Positions 1 through 11,415 of a DNA stretch of 64,000 bases are shown piece by piece. Numbering within the stretch: the first letter of the stretch is position 1; every line of letters begins with the position of its first letter. This DNA comes from Armigeres subalbatus (lineage: Eukaryota; Arthropoda; Insecta; Diptera; Culicidae). The stretch lies in assembly GCF_024139115.2 (NCBI RefSeq), contig NC_085140.1, positions 18,375,357 through 18,439,356 on the forward strand, in the 5' to 3' direction. The position numbers were made by a program, and so were the translations under genes. Below the pieces are notes generated by a model, which was not told the origin of the DNA, made no database searches, and saw only the letters and a list, made by a program, of their open reading frames with translations.

Positions 1-6
1 TCGCAT

Positions 7-456
7 ATGCCGGTGGCATGCTGTACTCTGTTGGATGGATTTAACTTTAATGGTTTCACTCAAGTGAATTCCATTCCGAACCGAAATGGACGATTGCTAG
101 ATCTAGTCCTGGCGAATGATCCCGCATTACCGAGCACACGCATTTACCTACCAGTCGAACCACTGATCAGTTTAGATGCCGACCACCCTGCTCTCGAAGT
201 GTCTTTTACTCTATCTGATCCGATTCGTCATTCGTTGCCATCTGAATGTTACTCTCTTGACTTTCGACGGGCCGATTATGATGCACTGAATGACGCGCTT
301 GCGGTAATTGATTGGCAATTTATTGAATCGACTAACAGTATCAATGATGCAGTGGATTTCTTTAGTATTGCGCTGGAAGATGCATTTCTCCACACTGTTC
401 CAACCAGACGACCCCGCAGAAACCTCCATGGTCGAATTCACGCCTACGTGCACTGA
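7..456 (+). pseudogene. LINE APE-type endonuclease, C-terminal part
   Basis: The open frame shows the end of an apurinic-like endonuclease: a GRLLDLVLAND block followed about 35 residues later by DADHPALEVSF, the region that carries the conserved SDH-type histidine in LINE endonucleases (here DADH). This domain nicks target DNA to prime reverse transcription. The catalytic Glu and Asp of the N-terminal half are outside the window. The frame closes at 456, before the RT block, so translation is broken. The first methionine at 7 is not a real start; the frame enters from the left. Confidence 0.75.
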
Positions 457-576
457 AACGACAGCGTTCAGCTGCTCTCCGTAAATACTGCAATTATCGC
501 TCCCCATATTCCAAACAACTATTCAATTTCGCAAGTAATCGTTACCGCAAGTACAACCATTTTCTACAATCGACAT

Positions 577-1568
577 GTGAGACGAACCGAAGCAAACCTA
601 CGTAAGAACCCAAAAAACTTTTGGTCGTTTGTTAATTCCAAACGGAAGGAATCTGGGCTTCCTTGTTCTATGTTTCTTGGAAATGACACAGCAGATACCG
701 AAAAAGAGAAATGTAATCTGTTCGCCCGACAATTCAAGCAAGTGTTTCACGATTTCACTGCCTCGCCGGTGCAAGTGTTACGTGCCATTGACGGGATGCC
801 ACGTGATGTGCTGCATTTTGACATTCCCCGCATTACTGAAGACATGGTGATGGCCGCAATGCGCAAACTGAAGCTCTCCTTCACAACCGGGCCAGATGGG
901 ATTCCATCATCAGTTTTGAAACGTTGTGCTGTAAATCTCTGCCGCCCACTTGCGAGAATTTTCCAGCTTTCGGCACTGCAAAGCGAGTTTCCTTCGCACT
1001 GGAAACATTCGTATATATTTCCGGTGCACAAAAAGGGAGATAAGCGGAACATTCTCAATTACCGCGGAATCACATCTCTGCCTGCCTGTTCGAAGTTGTT
1101 TGAAATTATCATGCATGACGCTTTATTTGCGTGTTTTAAAAACTACATTGATTTCGATCAACACGGTTTTATCCGAAGCGGTCAGTTACTACGAACTTGG
1201 TTCAATTTACGTCCAGCTGCCTGCGTTGTTTGGATTCCGGATGGCAGGTTGATGCAGCATATATGGATCTGAAAGCCGCTTTCGATACTGTGGACCATGA
1301 AATTCTGCTTGCTAAGCTGATGTTACTAGGCGTCTCATCAACGGCTACCGATTGGTTTAGGTCATATTTGCAGAATCGTTCGATGCGTGTGAAAATTGGC
1401 ACGTCAGAATCAAAAGTTTTCGCAAACAAATCGGGAGTACCTCAAGGCAGCAATCTGGGCCCGCTACTGTTCTCGATCTTTATTAATGATATTTTCATGC
1501 TGTTGTCACAAGGCTGCCGCCTCTTCTACGCAGACGATTCAAAAATCTATTACGTTATAAAAACTTGA
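577..1568 (+). pseudogene. LINE reverse transcriptase, frameshifted
   Basis: Two overlapping frames (577-1272 and 1197-1568) together cover fingers and palm of an RT. The first has the TTGPDGIPSSVLK and FPVHKKGDKRNILNYRGI blocks of LINE RTs. The second has motif A (DLKAAFDTVDHEI), motif B (GVPQGSNLGP) and the catalytic YADD box at 1527-1538. The active-site residues are therefore still present, but a frameshift near 1200-1270 separates fingers from palm and a stop follows at 1568. It would copy the element RNA at the nicked target if intact. Confidence 0.88.
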
Positions 1569-1649
1569 CAGACTGCAACGAACTGCAAAATATGTTGTAT
1601 ATTTTGCGGACTGGTGCTCAAGAAATCTCATGGACTTAAGTATTGAAAA

Positions 1650-2375
1650 ATGCAACATCATTTCATATCACCGGAAAACGCACCAATCATCTTCGACTAT
1701 GTCCTGTCTGGACGATCGCTCACTCGCGTTCAGCACATTAAGGATCTTGGCGTTATCCTGGATAGCGGACTTACCTACAGACCTCACTACGATGACATTG
1801 TAGCCCGAGCTAATCGTCAATTGGGTTTTATTTTCAAAATTGCCAGTGAATTCCATGATCCGTTATGCTTTAGATCACTGTACTGTTCCCTTGTGCGATC
1901 AATACTGGAATCATCCGCTGTTGTTTGGTGCCCTTTCCAGACCACATGGATCGCTAGGATCGAAGCCGTTCAACGGAAGTTTCTAAGATACGCTCTTCGA
2001 TCCCTAAGGTGGCGTGATCCGACGAACTTGCCACCGTACGAGGAGCGGTGCCGGTTGATTAGCATCGAACCACTAGAGTTTAGACGGATTGCCGCTCAAG
2101 CTGCGTTTGCTGGGAAGCTGCTCACGGGTCACATCGATTGTCCAGCACTACTGTCGCAGTTAAATCTATATGCACCTGAAAGACCTCTTCGTCAACGTCT
2201 ATTTTTGCTTCTAGAACCACAGACTAGCAACTATGCACTACACGAACCAATTCGATTCATCAGTCGCCGCTTCAACGAATTCTTCGATATTTTTGACTTT
2301 AATTCATCAGTTGACGTGTTTCGTCATCGGTTACTAGACTTTTTCCGTACCGCTGACCGTAACCAATTAGTTTAA
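1650..2375 (+). pseudogene. LINE ORF2 C-terminal region
   Basis: A 241-residue open frame continues the RT thumb and C-terminal region (block VKDLGVILD-like near residue 30, then LVRSILESSAVVWCPF and the basic QRKFLRYALRSLRWRD segment). This pattern is common to insect LINEs. It ends at a stop 40 bp before the A/T-rich 3' tail, so the C-terminus is natural. It is out of frame with the palm domain upstream. No RNase H domain is seen. Confidence 0.8.
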
Positions 2376-2720
2376 CTAATATTCATTTAGACATTCATTG
2401 TCAGTTGAATTATTTTAATAAATAAACAAATAAACAAATAAACTACCATTGCCAGCAGATAAAGATCAGGGTCGTCATATCGTCATGCCATGTGATTGAT
2501 GCATTCACTTTCCAGACTTTTCTCAAAATCTTCATCTCCTACGGTTGTGTCTTGCGAATCTTAATTGTGTTCTTCATGAGTTTCCTGATTTTTACTGTTT
2601 CCCTGGACTGTTTTCAAAATCTTTGCCATTTTTAAAATATGGTCCTGTTGATGTTAAATAAGTTGTTGAATAAAAATTGATTAAAATTTCTTAAACATTA
2701 AAAACGAAAAAAAAATCTTA

Positions 2721-3839
2721 CTATTGCAATTGCTTTATCGTCTTTGGTAAAGAAAGGAGAGTCCATAAAATTCCATCTAGGATCAAAGAAAAGAGCAGCT
2801 TTGGCAGCTTTGCTGGTAAAAATTTGATGCACTCGCTGCTCCAAATTATGTTTCAGTTTCAGGGGTTTCCTTTACTCTCAATAATCTGCAATTTGTGCAG
2901 GCAGATTTTGATAAGTCGAAACATGTCTCCAAAGATAAGGCTATGTTTTTGTAACTCTTTTGTTAGAATGTTTGCTGGTTCGAATGCTTCAAGAAACTGT
3001 TCAATTAAGATCCATTCTTCCTCGGTAATGTTGATCTTCTCATCGCTACTTCCGATAATTCTATAGAATGTTTCATGCTTCACTACATTCTGGAACATAT
3101 TGTATTTGGAGCTCCAACGTGTAGCTTCACTGATTTTCAGTAGAGGAACATTCGCTACCATGAACAACGAACGATATTGAGCAGTTTTCATAAGTTTCAG
3201 CTTCGAGCGAATTGAAGATATTTTCGCTAATATATCTTGTTTGATCGCACCGTTAACTGCAAGCTGAATAGTGTGAGCGCTGTGGTGGTCGATACATTCC
3301 GAATTGGTGCTTGAGAAGATGTCTTTCAACTGCATTTCATCATCAACGATGTTTTCATCGCAATCTTCGTCAATATCTGCTTCTGAATTTTCAAAGTCGT
3401 CCTCATCTGGTACATCATCAAATATCATATTTACCTCTTCATCGAAAACGTTCAGTGCAAGTGCTTGCTCAGCACCAAGTCGTTTGACGCATCCGATCAT
3501 ATTTGAACCATTATCTACTGTAACAGCGTAGATATTGAGCACACTGATTTGGTATTGCTCCAAAACTTGAAGGATTCGTTCTTTCAAATTAGCGGTAGGC
3601 TGCCTTTCATTAATTTCAAGCATTGACAGCGTTTGAACTTGCACAATACCATTATGTAAGTATTGTGCATTAACACCGACAATTTTTTTTTTCTCATGAC
3701 GTGATGCACTGTCACATTTGAGGCATATCATCCGATTTTTTATTCTTTCAGAAATTATGTTTCTTATTTCAGAAGCTACCTTTACTACCTCAGTAGATAC
3801 TGAATCCGAGTTTATTGTTAATCCGAGTGCTTTAGCCAA
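2721..3839 (-). pseudogene. hAT-type transposase remnant
   Basis: The 326-residue antisense frame (3839 to 2859) resembles the central part of hAT transposases: a VDNGSNM block (first catalytic Asp region), an acidic insertion rich in D and E, then DHHSAHTIQLAVN, which matches the conserved H-x-L motif of hAT proteins, and an EATRWSSKYNM block with the conserved Trp. Reading continues in another frame down to about 2721 (SKAAKAALFFDPRW), so a frameshift lies near 2860. The N-terminal BED finger and the C-terminal dimerisation region are not visible. A GTAAGA donor-like site follows at 2720, possibly an intron boundary. No terminal inverted repeats were found. Confidence 0.8.
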
Positions 3840-4001
3840 GGGATCGTCTTATTGCAAGTTTCTGAATTGAAGAAATTGAATAATATCGATTGCTTGGCCG
3901 GCATTTAAACAATACCAGATTGAAACTCATTTGGATCCAAAGTGAGCGTTCACCCATAAATCCCGCCTGGTACTGCCCCACGAACTCTCGTGCCATTGGT
4001 G

Positions 4002-4898
4002 TTAGCCGGTGGCATAAAATTTAGGATTGTACCTTATATGCGGCGTTGAGTAGTTGCTACAATCCAGCTTATAGCCCTTTTTGTAGATGGGACACACGAC
4101 ACCTTCCATCCACTCCTGCGGCAGAACCTCATCCTTCCAAACCTTGGTAATTACCCAGTGCAGCCTCACCACCGTATTTAAACAGCTCTGCTGGTAGTTG
4201 GTCAACTCCAGGAGCTTTATTGTTTTTCAGCCGGCCGATCTCCTCCTGGATTTCTTGGAGATACGGACCCGGAAGTCATATGTCCTGCGCACGTGCTCCT
4301 AGGTTCATTACCATACCGCCACCAATGTCTGCAACATCGCCATTCAGGTGCTTTTCGTAGTGCCGCCGCCACATTTGGATCACCTCACGCTCGTTCGTAA
4401 GAAGGGTCCCGTTTATGTCCTTACACATATCGGGCACATGGCCCTTACGTGAACGGTTTAACTTCTCATAGAATTTTCGTGCGTTATTAGCACGGTACAG
4501 TTGCTCCGTCTCTTCACGGTCTCGATCTTCTTGCTGGCGCTGTTTCCTCAATCGAGTTTTGTCTGTTCCACACCCGTTTGTATCGTGCCTCGTTCGCCCT
4601 CGTGCGGTGTTGCAACAATCTCGCCCATGCTGCATTCTTCTCTTCCATTAACTGCTCCCATTCGCCGTCATACCAGTCGTTTCTTTGATCCGGGGGCACC
4701 GTTCCTAGTGCAGCGGTTGCGGTGCTTCCAAATAGCGGATCGAATATCTCTCCAGTCAACTTCAAGAGACGCTGCGCCTAGCTGTTCTTCCGTTGGGAGT
4801 ACGACTTCCACCCAAGCAGCACAAATTGTTTCACTACTGAACATTTCACTGTGTTGCAACTCTTCGGAAAGAAACAATCTTTGCGTATGTGCCATCAA
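4002..4898 (-). pseudogene. RTE-type LINE linker and N-terminal RT fragment
   Basis: Antisense frames around 4898-4668, 4765-4514, 4635-4276 and 4205-4002 give the RTE linker (ARKFYEKLNRSRKGHVPD, then a WRRHYEKHLNGD block) and the start of the RT fingers (LPQEWMEGVVCPIYKKG, DCSNY). The frame changes at least three times. The palm motifs are not reached; homology fades at about 4010. The order and strand match the endonuclease fragment to the right. Confidence 0.8.
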
Positions 4899-5540
4899 AT
4901 ATAACTCTCTTGCAATCTAAAAAGCGCAAGAGGTGGAGCCTACGGAAACATCCTTTGATTGCAGTAAAATTGCAATAATGATGCAAAATGCTATAGCGAA
5001 AAAAAAAATATATATAAAACTGGACTTGATTTATGGATCTTGTGATTGATAGTTCTTCACTCTACCACAGCACCATTCAACACTTCGAAGGGACTGCATG
5101 TTGACTAACAATAAAAACCATACGATTATGAAGTTTTGTACTCGGGTTTCCTGTTACTTGATTGCACCATCACAGGAAAAAAATATGAATTGTCAAAACG
5201 TTGAACGATGCTAAATTAAACATGAAGACACATTCAACTTATCTGCAACTTAATTTAAACAAACAATTCAATTTTCAAAGACGCATTGAAGTTACATGGT
5301 GAAAAATGTGCAACTTAATGATTTTGTTTCGTGTTTGCAACATGAAGTGCAGTATTCTTTGTTTGTTTGTTTCCGAATGTCAAACACGTACTGCATTGCA
5401 ATGTTAATGAAACATTGATCACAATTCGAACGCTTTTGACATCTTGATGCAACTTTTTCGTGCTTTGATGTTTTCCAATGCCTTTAATGAAACTGAATAG
5501 AAACAAGGTGCTTTTGGGAAGATGTTGCGTGTGCTACTTG
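4811..5540. mobile_element. TIR repeat inserted in RTE LINE
   Basis: The RTE coding sequence is interrupted by a noncoding block whose ends are inverted: CCCAAGCAGCACA at 4811 and TGTGCTACTTG ending at 5540. Its right 400 bp recurs in inverted orientation at 42962-43572. No long ORF with recognisable function is present, so it looks like a nonautonomous DNA element. The target duplication was not resolved. Confidence 0.6.
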
Positions 5541-5570
5541 AGCAGCTGCTGCGCGTAGTCTTAGGCTAGT

Positions 5571-6201
5571 CTACTGTCTCTTAGCTCGCGGTGGACGACT
5601 CCGACGCGTGTTGTACACCGTCGAGAGTTTAGAGCGCAGACATACTGCAACGAGGTAGTGGTCGGATCCAATATTCGCACTGTGATAAGTTCGTACGTTC
5701 GTGATGTCGGAGAAGAATTTAACGTCGATTAGAACGTGTTTGATTTGGTTTTTCGTTACTTGATTAGGTAATTTCCATGTGGCCTTGTGGATATTCTTGC
5801 GGGGAAAGAAAGTGCTTCGGACTACCATTCCGTGGGAGGCTGCAAAGGTGATGTATCGTTGACTGTTGTCGTTCGATACGGTATGCAGACTATTCGATTA
5901 CCGGTCTATACATTTCCATCCTTCCTACCTGAGCGTTCATGTCGCCGATGACGATTTTGACGTCCCACAGTGGGCGTCGCGCAGAAGCGTTCTCATCGTC
6001 GGATCTCCATTCATATGGGCAGTGCACGTTGATGATGCTATAGTTGAAGAAAAGTCCTATTATCCTCAGCTTGCACATCCTTACGTTGATTGTCTGCCAC
6101 CCAATCACGCGTTGGCGCATCTTACCCAAAACTATGAAGCCGGTTCCCAGCTCGTTAGTGAGATTTTCATATGCTTCTAGGAATGAAAAAAAAAAAAACA
6201 T
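5571..6201 (-). pseudogene. RTE-type LINE endonuclease fragment
   Basis: Two antisense frames (6201-5890 and 5828-5571) carry APE-like endonuclease signatures: TGFIVLG, INVHCPYE, VIGDMNAQVGR (catalytic Asp and Asn block) and, in the second frame, IGSDHYLV with the catalytic SDH. These are characteristic of RTE-clade LINEs such as those common in mosquitoes. The N-terminal third with the QE motif is absent, and a run of A's abuts the 5' edge. The frameshift between the two blocks and the truncated start make it nonfunctional. Confidence 0.83.
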
Positions 6202-8220
6202 TTTTCATACCTGTAGTTTTTTTTTTAAATATGGCCTGGAAAGTAAGGGAATTTTATTCTCAAATATAAGTCGACACCCTGTTATCATATTTAAAAAAAA
6301 ACTGTATATTTATATGTTCTGAAATTATTATGGCGCCTATTTAATGTTGTTCAAGGGGTCTTTCACAAATTACGTAACGCTGTAGGGGGAGGGAGGGGGT
6401 TAGGTCGAGCGTTACGACAAAATTCTGGGATCCCAATATATATCTAAGCAAGTTCTAACCCTCCATGGTATGGTATGATGTCGATATGGTACGCTTGTGC
6501 TTATGACTTGTAACGATTGCGAGAGATGTTTGCTTAACATTATCAATTGAAATCGTTCACACCTCTATTCCGGCTTATACTAAGAATCCCCTAAAACACG
6601 CATCTTAAAAACAAGTATGTATTATCAATCATAAGAATAGAGGTATTTTATCAATTAGAGAAAATTGCTGATATCCAACTGTTATGGTTTCATCGCTTGA
6701 TAACCACGCGTGAGACTTTCGTGTCATGTTAATGATTTGGGCTAAGCAAAAACCCCGAAATATTCATCTAAAAAGTGCACTTTACCAATGTGAGCCGTAG
6801 TCAGTAATAAATCACAGCGTGTACAATGTATACATAGCAAAACAGTACCAATTAAGTAGTTGCATTTCCGCTTCAGCTCAGCCCGCTGTTACCGAAGATT
6901 TTGTTTATATATATTTACTTCATTAGTGAAAAATCGTAACAAACTTACTTTCGATTTTACATACCCACGTAAGTTCACTATAAAAGCTGTACGAAGATTG
7001 CCTGGCAGGCATTTACCTGCGGCTTGAATTTGCATGATACATTTATCTGTGTGGATGTATTAATACTGGCATCGTGGCTGGTGATTATCGCGTTCATCAT
7101 TGTGATGAATTGATTCCGGTGGAAGCTACATGCTGGGAGGAATGGTTCAGTATGCACCCCGTTGACTAAAAATTAATTGAAATTAAATTGATTTTTTGTG
7201 ATGAAATTTGGAGAAATGGATGCTTTGGTGGGCTTGCTCTGCTATTGGTAGGGAGATGTTTAAACACCGCACCTGCAGCTTGAATAAGTTATTAACAGCT
7301 TCTTTTAAGCCATGTTACTATTTATGCTCTTTGTTCATCACGTGGCTGGAACAGCATCAGGTCATACAATTTAACCCTTGAATCTTCTAGTCTGATCAGA
7401 CTTCTAACAAATCTACTTTTAGTATGATTTATCTTTTCTAATTTGTCGCCATTCCATTGGCGAACGGCTTAACGGATTTACATTCCTCTAAAACATTCGT
7501 CCCGGGATTTGAGAAAAAATATTATCCCAATCCACAAGGTGGCCACATTTTAGCCAGTGTGAATTTTACACCCCTTCCCCCCAGATGAGAGCGGTTAAGC
7601 TGGGGGCACACGTTGATGGCAATGGCGATGGTGATGCTACAGCTGTCTGCATAATTCACTATCAGCTTTTTCGGCGTGATGCTGGGAGTGAAGTTCGGCC
7701 AAGTTGGATGCAGGTGGAACCGTTAGTTTGTCCGGAACTGCCTCTCGACCGGTCGTTTGCTCAGCTTCACTGGTGACTCCTAGTAGATATTGGAAATCGC
7801 GAGCTATTGAGCCCAATGTGAATTGAAAGGAAAATCGCAAGTGAAAGTGTTGTACTAATTGATTAAAATTTAGAAAAAGAGACAACACATTTTTTTTTGT
7901 ATCTGCAAAACGTCCCATTTCCTGTAGTATAGAGACAAATACTATTAAGAAAGTGTTCAACAATTGGTCGTAACAAGTCTATGAATAAAATAAAATAGTA
8001 AAGTTGTGTGATACATACTTTGAACTCGTGCAATTTGTTGTTTGATAAGTGTAAGTATTAAACTATTCTGGTTCTTCAACGACAGGTCGTTATGGTATGT
8101 CCTTTTGCTGTGGTTGTATAAGAATAGTTGATTCCTTTATTAGAGAAAATTGTTACGATTTTTTTTTTCATTTTCGTGGAAATCGCTTTGGTAATAATCG
8201 AAAATTAGCGATCAGAAGTT
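6202..8220. other. Unassigned noncoding DNA
   Basis: I see no recognisable gene. An AATTACGTAACGC stretch near 6370 and a cluster of short A/T runs resemble common dispersed insect repeats. A 63-residue frame at 7585-7776 has no recognised domain. Confidence 0.4.
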
Positions 8221-8370
8221 ATTTTGAGCTTTTAGTGGAATGTCTTAATTTGTCATAAGACGAGCTCGTACTATCCCATTCAATTCCACCACTTGATTGT
8301 ACCTTTGACAGATACGTATTTCGACCTCAATAGTAAGTCGGTCTTCAGAGCCTCGACTCGACGGCACGTT
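8221..8370 (+). mobile_element. Hairpin MITE family, single arm (copy 1)
   Basis: Carries one arm of the hairpin element best preserved at 29138-29419: TTTTAGTGGAATGT, GTCATAAGACGAG, ATTCCACCACTTGATTGTA, ACAGATACGTATTTCGACCT and GTCTTCAG in the same order. The second arm is missing after about 8360. Confidence 0.75.
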
Positions 8371-8650
8371 TACAAAATAATCAACTCCAAAATATGTAAT
8401 CAAGAATACTACAGGATTGAATAATCAGCAAACGCACGGCAATGTTAGTTAGCGATAAACATTTGTGATTTTATTTATATATATTTTTTTGAAATATTTT
8501 AGTTTTTAGTAGAAATAACCAAGGATTCAAAAGTCGCTCTCAACAGATGATGAACGACGATAAACGATAATTGTGATTCATTTCAAATATTGGGTGCCTG
8601 ATCCTGAAAATCATTAAACCCTTAATGAGAAAATTATTTATAGCTGTGAA

Positions 8651-8880
8651 ATCACTTGTCATAGGACGAGTTAGTACTATCCCATTTAAATTCCACCTCT
8701 TGATCAACAGTAAGACCGTCTTCTAGTGCAAGTGTCTTGTACGAGTACGACAGTCTAGTTAAGTACGAAACACGGAAGACGGCCTTTTTGTTGAAGTCGA
8801 AATACGTATCTATAAAGTTACAATCAAGTGATGGGATTTGAAAAGGATAGATCTCACTTGTCTTTTGACAAGTAAAGATT
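8651..8880. mobile_element. Hairpin MITE family, both arms (copy 2)
   Basis: Both arms of the same hairpin family are present but diverged: left arm CTTGTCATAGGACGAG, right arm GAAGTCGAAATACGTATCT and a terminal TTGACAAGTAAA. The left arm lacks the ACGTATTTCGAC block, so the copy carries an internal deletion. Confidence 0.75.
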
Positions 8881-8906
8881 TTAATCAGAATGCCAATACG
8901 GTGGTA

Positions 8907-9018
8907 GGTCATTTGGGATAAAGTCGTTTGGTATAAAGGTCGTTTAGCATAAAGGTGGTTTGGTATAATGCCGTTTGACATAACGACCGTGTGGCATAAT
9001 GGTCGTTTGGCATAATTG
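8907..9018. repeat. Short tandem array, ~16-bp unit
   Basis: About seven diverged head-to-tail copies of a unit like GTCGTTTGGCATAAAG. Isolated related units appear near 15128 (CCAAACGACTTTATACCAAA), in reverse orientation. Confidence 0.75.
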
Positions 9019-9169
9019 TGAAGTCACCAATTTCAGAACTAATGTAAAATATTTTAGATTTTTTATGATTATTGTCTCTTTTACATAAAAAGAGAGATGT
9101 TTTGTTTTGTATTTCCATTCCCACTTATCATCTTTTTTGCCCGGCAGAAGACAAGGAAGATATGATTTC

Positions 9170-9806
9170 ATCTTTCAATTAAGATATTTGCTCGCTTTAA
9201 GGCACGGAAAAGTATGATTCCTTCTTTCAAGGGATGCATTTGCCTGGCAGAAAGCAAAAGAAGATGTGGGTGTGTCATTCAGTTCAGGTATTCCCTCGGT
9301 TTAAGGCAACGGATCTATTTGCCCGGCAGAAGGCAAGAGAGGATATGAATCCTTCTTTCAATTCAGACATTTTCAATTCAGTCATCTTTTTTTCATAGGA
9401 TGCATTTGCCCGGCATAAGGAAAAATAGGATATGACGCCATTTTTTCGGTTTATGCCAAGGGGAGATATGATCCCTTCTTTGAGAGATGCATTTGCCCGA
9501 CAGAAGGTTAGCGAGGGTATGATGCCATCTTTCAATTCAGACATTTGCTCGGTTTATGGCAAGGGGAGATATGATCCCTTCTTTAAGGGATACATTTACC
9601 CGGCAAAAGGCAGGATAGGATATGACTCCTTCTTCCAATTCATGCATTTGCTTGCTTTAAGGTAAGGGAGATACGATTTTTTTTTTCAAGGAATGAATTC
9701 GCCCGGCAGATGGCAAGAGCGAATATGATTCCTTCTTTCAGTTCAGGGGAGTATGATCTCTTCTTGAGGGATGCATTTGCCCGGCAGATGGCAAGAGAGA
9801 ATATTT
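9170..9806. repeat. Minisatellite, left block
   Basis: Five to six diverged tandem units of roughly 110-120 bp. Each unit contains GGGATGCATTTGCCCGGCAG, AGGCAAGAG, GATATGATTCCTTCTTTCAA, CAGACATTTGCTCGGTTTA and GGCAAGGGGAGATATGA. The array resumes at 11416 after an inserted LINE. Confidence 0.85.
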
Positions 9807-9909
9807 ATTATTATTATGATTTAATATCAACAGGTGAAATAGACGGGGTGTCTATATAACCGTTATCTCAAAGTAAATACATTAACTATATACATACGTC
9901 AAATTATAG

Positions 9910-10281
9910 TCACGAGCGGAAAATATGCTGAAAATTACTCTTATTAGTTTCTCGCGACACATTAAATTCAAACACAGAATAACATGTATTGAATAAACGA
10001 GACATGCTTCGGACCGGCTCATGTAGTCCATAGTTAGTTTTGGCTGCAGGGAGATTGACGAACGAGTGTGATCGGAAATTACGGCGGCGAGTGTTGATGT
10101 CCAGCAAGCAGAGCAACGTAGGGCAGTCAATGTTTCCTTGCGGAAGATCGCCGATGAAGCAGGCCTTAGCCACGTTACGCCTTGCATCAAGAGAGTCGAG
10201 GTTAATAAGTTGACAATGGCTACTGTAGCTTGGTAGGTTGAGCGAATCTCTCCACCTTAGATGTCGCAGAGCGAAGCGCAC
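9910..10281 (-). pseudogene. LINE ORF2 C-terminal remnant
   Basis: A 123-residue antisense frame aligns in order with the C-terminal region of the LINE at 1650-2375: FALRHLRWRD against YALRSLRWRD, then NIDCPTLL against HIDCPALL, and YGLHEPVRSMSRLFN against YALHEPIRFISRRFN. This shows the two copies belong to the same or a closely related family. The frame ends near the 3' tail. Confidence 0.8.
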
Positions 10282-10564
10282 GAATTTTCTTTGGATAGCT
10301 TCTTAAAGTAATATAGTTTCATGTCGTCGGCATACAATAGTTTAAGGCATTTGAGCACAAAATTAACGTCGTTCATATACAACAAGAATAAAAACGGACC
10401 CAAATGGCTGCTCTTTGGAACGCCAGACTAAACCAGAAAGGGCAGTGAAACGTGATCTCCGATTTAAACCTCCATACTCTGTCCCGTTAAATAGAAATGA
10501 AGCCGGCTAAGAATGGAGCTGTTCATGTCTAACTTGTCAAATTTCGCAATGGCGATCTGATGAT

Positions 10565-11105
10565 TCACCTTGTTGAATGCCGGTAGTTTGAAACAGTCCT
10601 CTTGCATCCTTTTTTGAAAACTGGGAATAAATATTTCTGTTTCCAGCAGTTTTGAAACAATTCGGTAGTCAATGAGAGGTTGAATACTGCAGCTAACGGC
10701 TTTGCAAGCGTATCAGCGCAACGTTTGAGAGACGGAATACCATCCGGGCTGCATCTAATTGAAGTTTTCAATTCCTTACTAGCTGTTATTACATTATCGT
10801 CGGTAACGAAGAACGGCTGCTCAGCGGCTTCAAAACGGGATGGCGTTGGCTACAGCCTGAGAATCGAGGTGCACATTTGTAAAGACACTACAGAATTGGG
10901 AACGAAGCAAATTGACCATGTAGTGGGTAGTTTCAGCTTCGCATAAACCATTTGTCATCGAAGAGGGCTGTCCTGATTCCTTTCGTTGTTCGTTGACGTA
11001 CCGCCAAAAACTTTTAGGGTTAGTCTTGAGTCGACTTTGTAGACGATTTTGAAAGACGTTATAAAGATGGTCGTTGAGTTGCTGATAGTCAGAGTTTGCC
11101 TTCAA
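10565..11105 (-). pseudogene. LINE linker and RT fingers remnant
   Basis: Two antisense frames, 11105-10830 and 10771-10565. The first has the FWRYVNEQRKESGQPSSM block, matching FWSFVNSKRKESGLPCSM in the LINE at 577. The second has CSPDGIPSLKRCADTLAKPL and FPVFKKGCKRTVSNYR, the RT finger motifs. Stops and frameshifts separate them. The catalytic palm is not readable. Confidence 0.8.
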
Positions 11106-11415
11106 ATAACTGGCTCTTGTAGAGCCGCGTGCTTCACTCTTTTGAGGTTTTTAAGGTGAGCATTAGACCAGGCTTGACCGGTTTGGATATGGATTTCAGC
11201 GGAACGAACTGATCAATAGCGTACAGTAATATACTTGGCACAGTCGATGCAGCGAGATCGGAGTCGAAGTCTTGAATAACAGCGTTCCAGTCAACGTGTG
11301 CAAGGAAATCGTTCATGCCGTTGAAATTGGCCTTATTAAAGTCGTATGAAACGCTTTCAGATGGCTCAAAGAAGCGACAGTATAAATTTATCTTAAGATG
11401 TGTCGAACAATATAG

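Larger units (their letters stand above)
1..2443 (+). mobile_element. Non-LTR retrotransposon (Jockey/CR1-like LINE), left end outside window
   Basis: Three consecutive coding blocks on the plus strand give the order expected of a LINE ORF2: endonuclease C-terminus, reverse transcriptase, C-terminal region. The element ends in an A/T-rich tail of repeated AATAAAC-type units at about 2416-2443, a usual LINE 3' end. The reading frame changes between blocks, so this copy is dead. The 5' part lies to the left of position 1. Clade placement among Jockey/CR1-like families is by the look of the RT motifs only. A more decayed relative lies in antisense at 9.8-11.4 kb. Confidence 0.88.
4002..6201 (-). 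mobile_element. RTE-type LINE remnant, split by a TIR repeat and missing its 3' end
   Basis: Read from right to left, the antisense strand gives an endonuclease (6201-5571), then the linker and early RT (4898-4002). The two parts are separated by a repeat of about 730 bp (4811-5540). The copy ends in the RT fingers near 4002, losing palm, thumb and 3' tail. LINE copies usually lose the 5' end, so the missing 3' part implies later deletion or rearrangement, possibly linked to the neighbouring hAT sequence. A related copy preserving the 3' half lies at 43573-45301. Confidence 0.82.
9807..11415 (-). mobile_element. Decayed LINE inserted in the minisatellite
   Basis: Antisense remnants in correct LINE order: linker (11604-11134 in part, and 11105-10830 with the LKTNPKSFWRYVNEQRKESG block), RT fingers (10771-10565, SPDGIPSLKRCADTLAKPL and FPVFKKGCKRTVSNYR), C-terminal region (10281-9910, FALRHLRWRDSLNLPSY). 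These resemble the LINE at 1-2443. Between 10565 and 10281 the palm is represented by scrambled sequence. The 3' tail is a TTATTATTATTAT stretch at about 9807. The flanks are minisatellite on both sides. Confidence 0.82.

Noticed and set aside
4811..5540. Claim that 4811-5540 and 42962-43572 are the two ends of one huge inverted element
   Set aside because: The 43-kb copy is a partial internal copy with its own nested MITE, and both sit beside different RTE fragments; two independent copies of a dispersed repeat is simpler.
7585..7776. 63-residue frame as a small gene
   Set aside because: No motif, and an equal antisense frame overlaps it.
8907..9018. CRISPR-like array
   Set aside because: Units are ~16 bp, contiguous and diverged, with no spacers; this is a eukaryotic genome.
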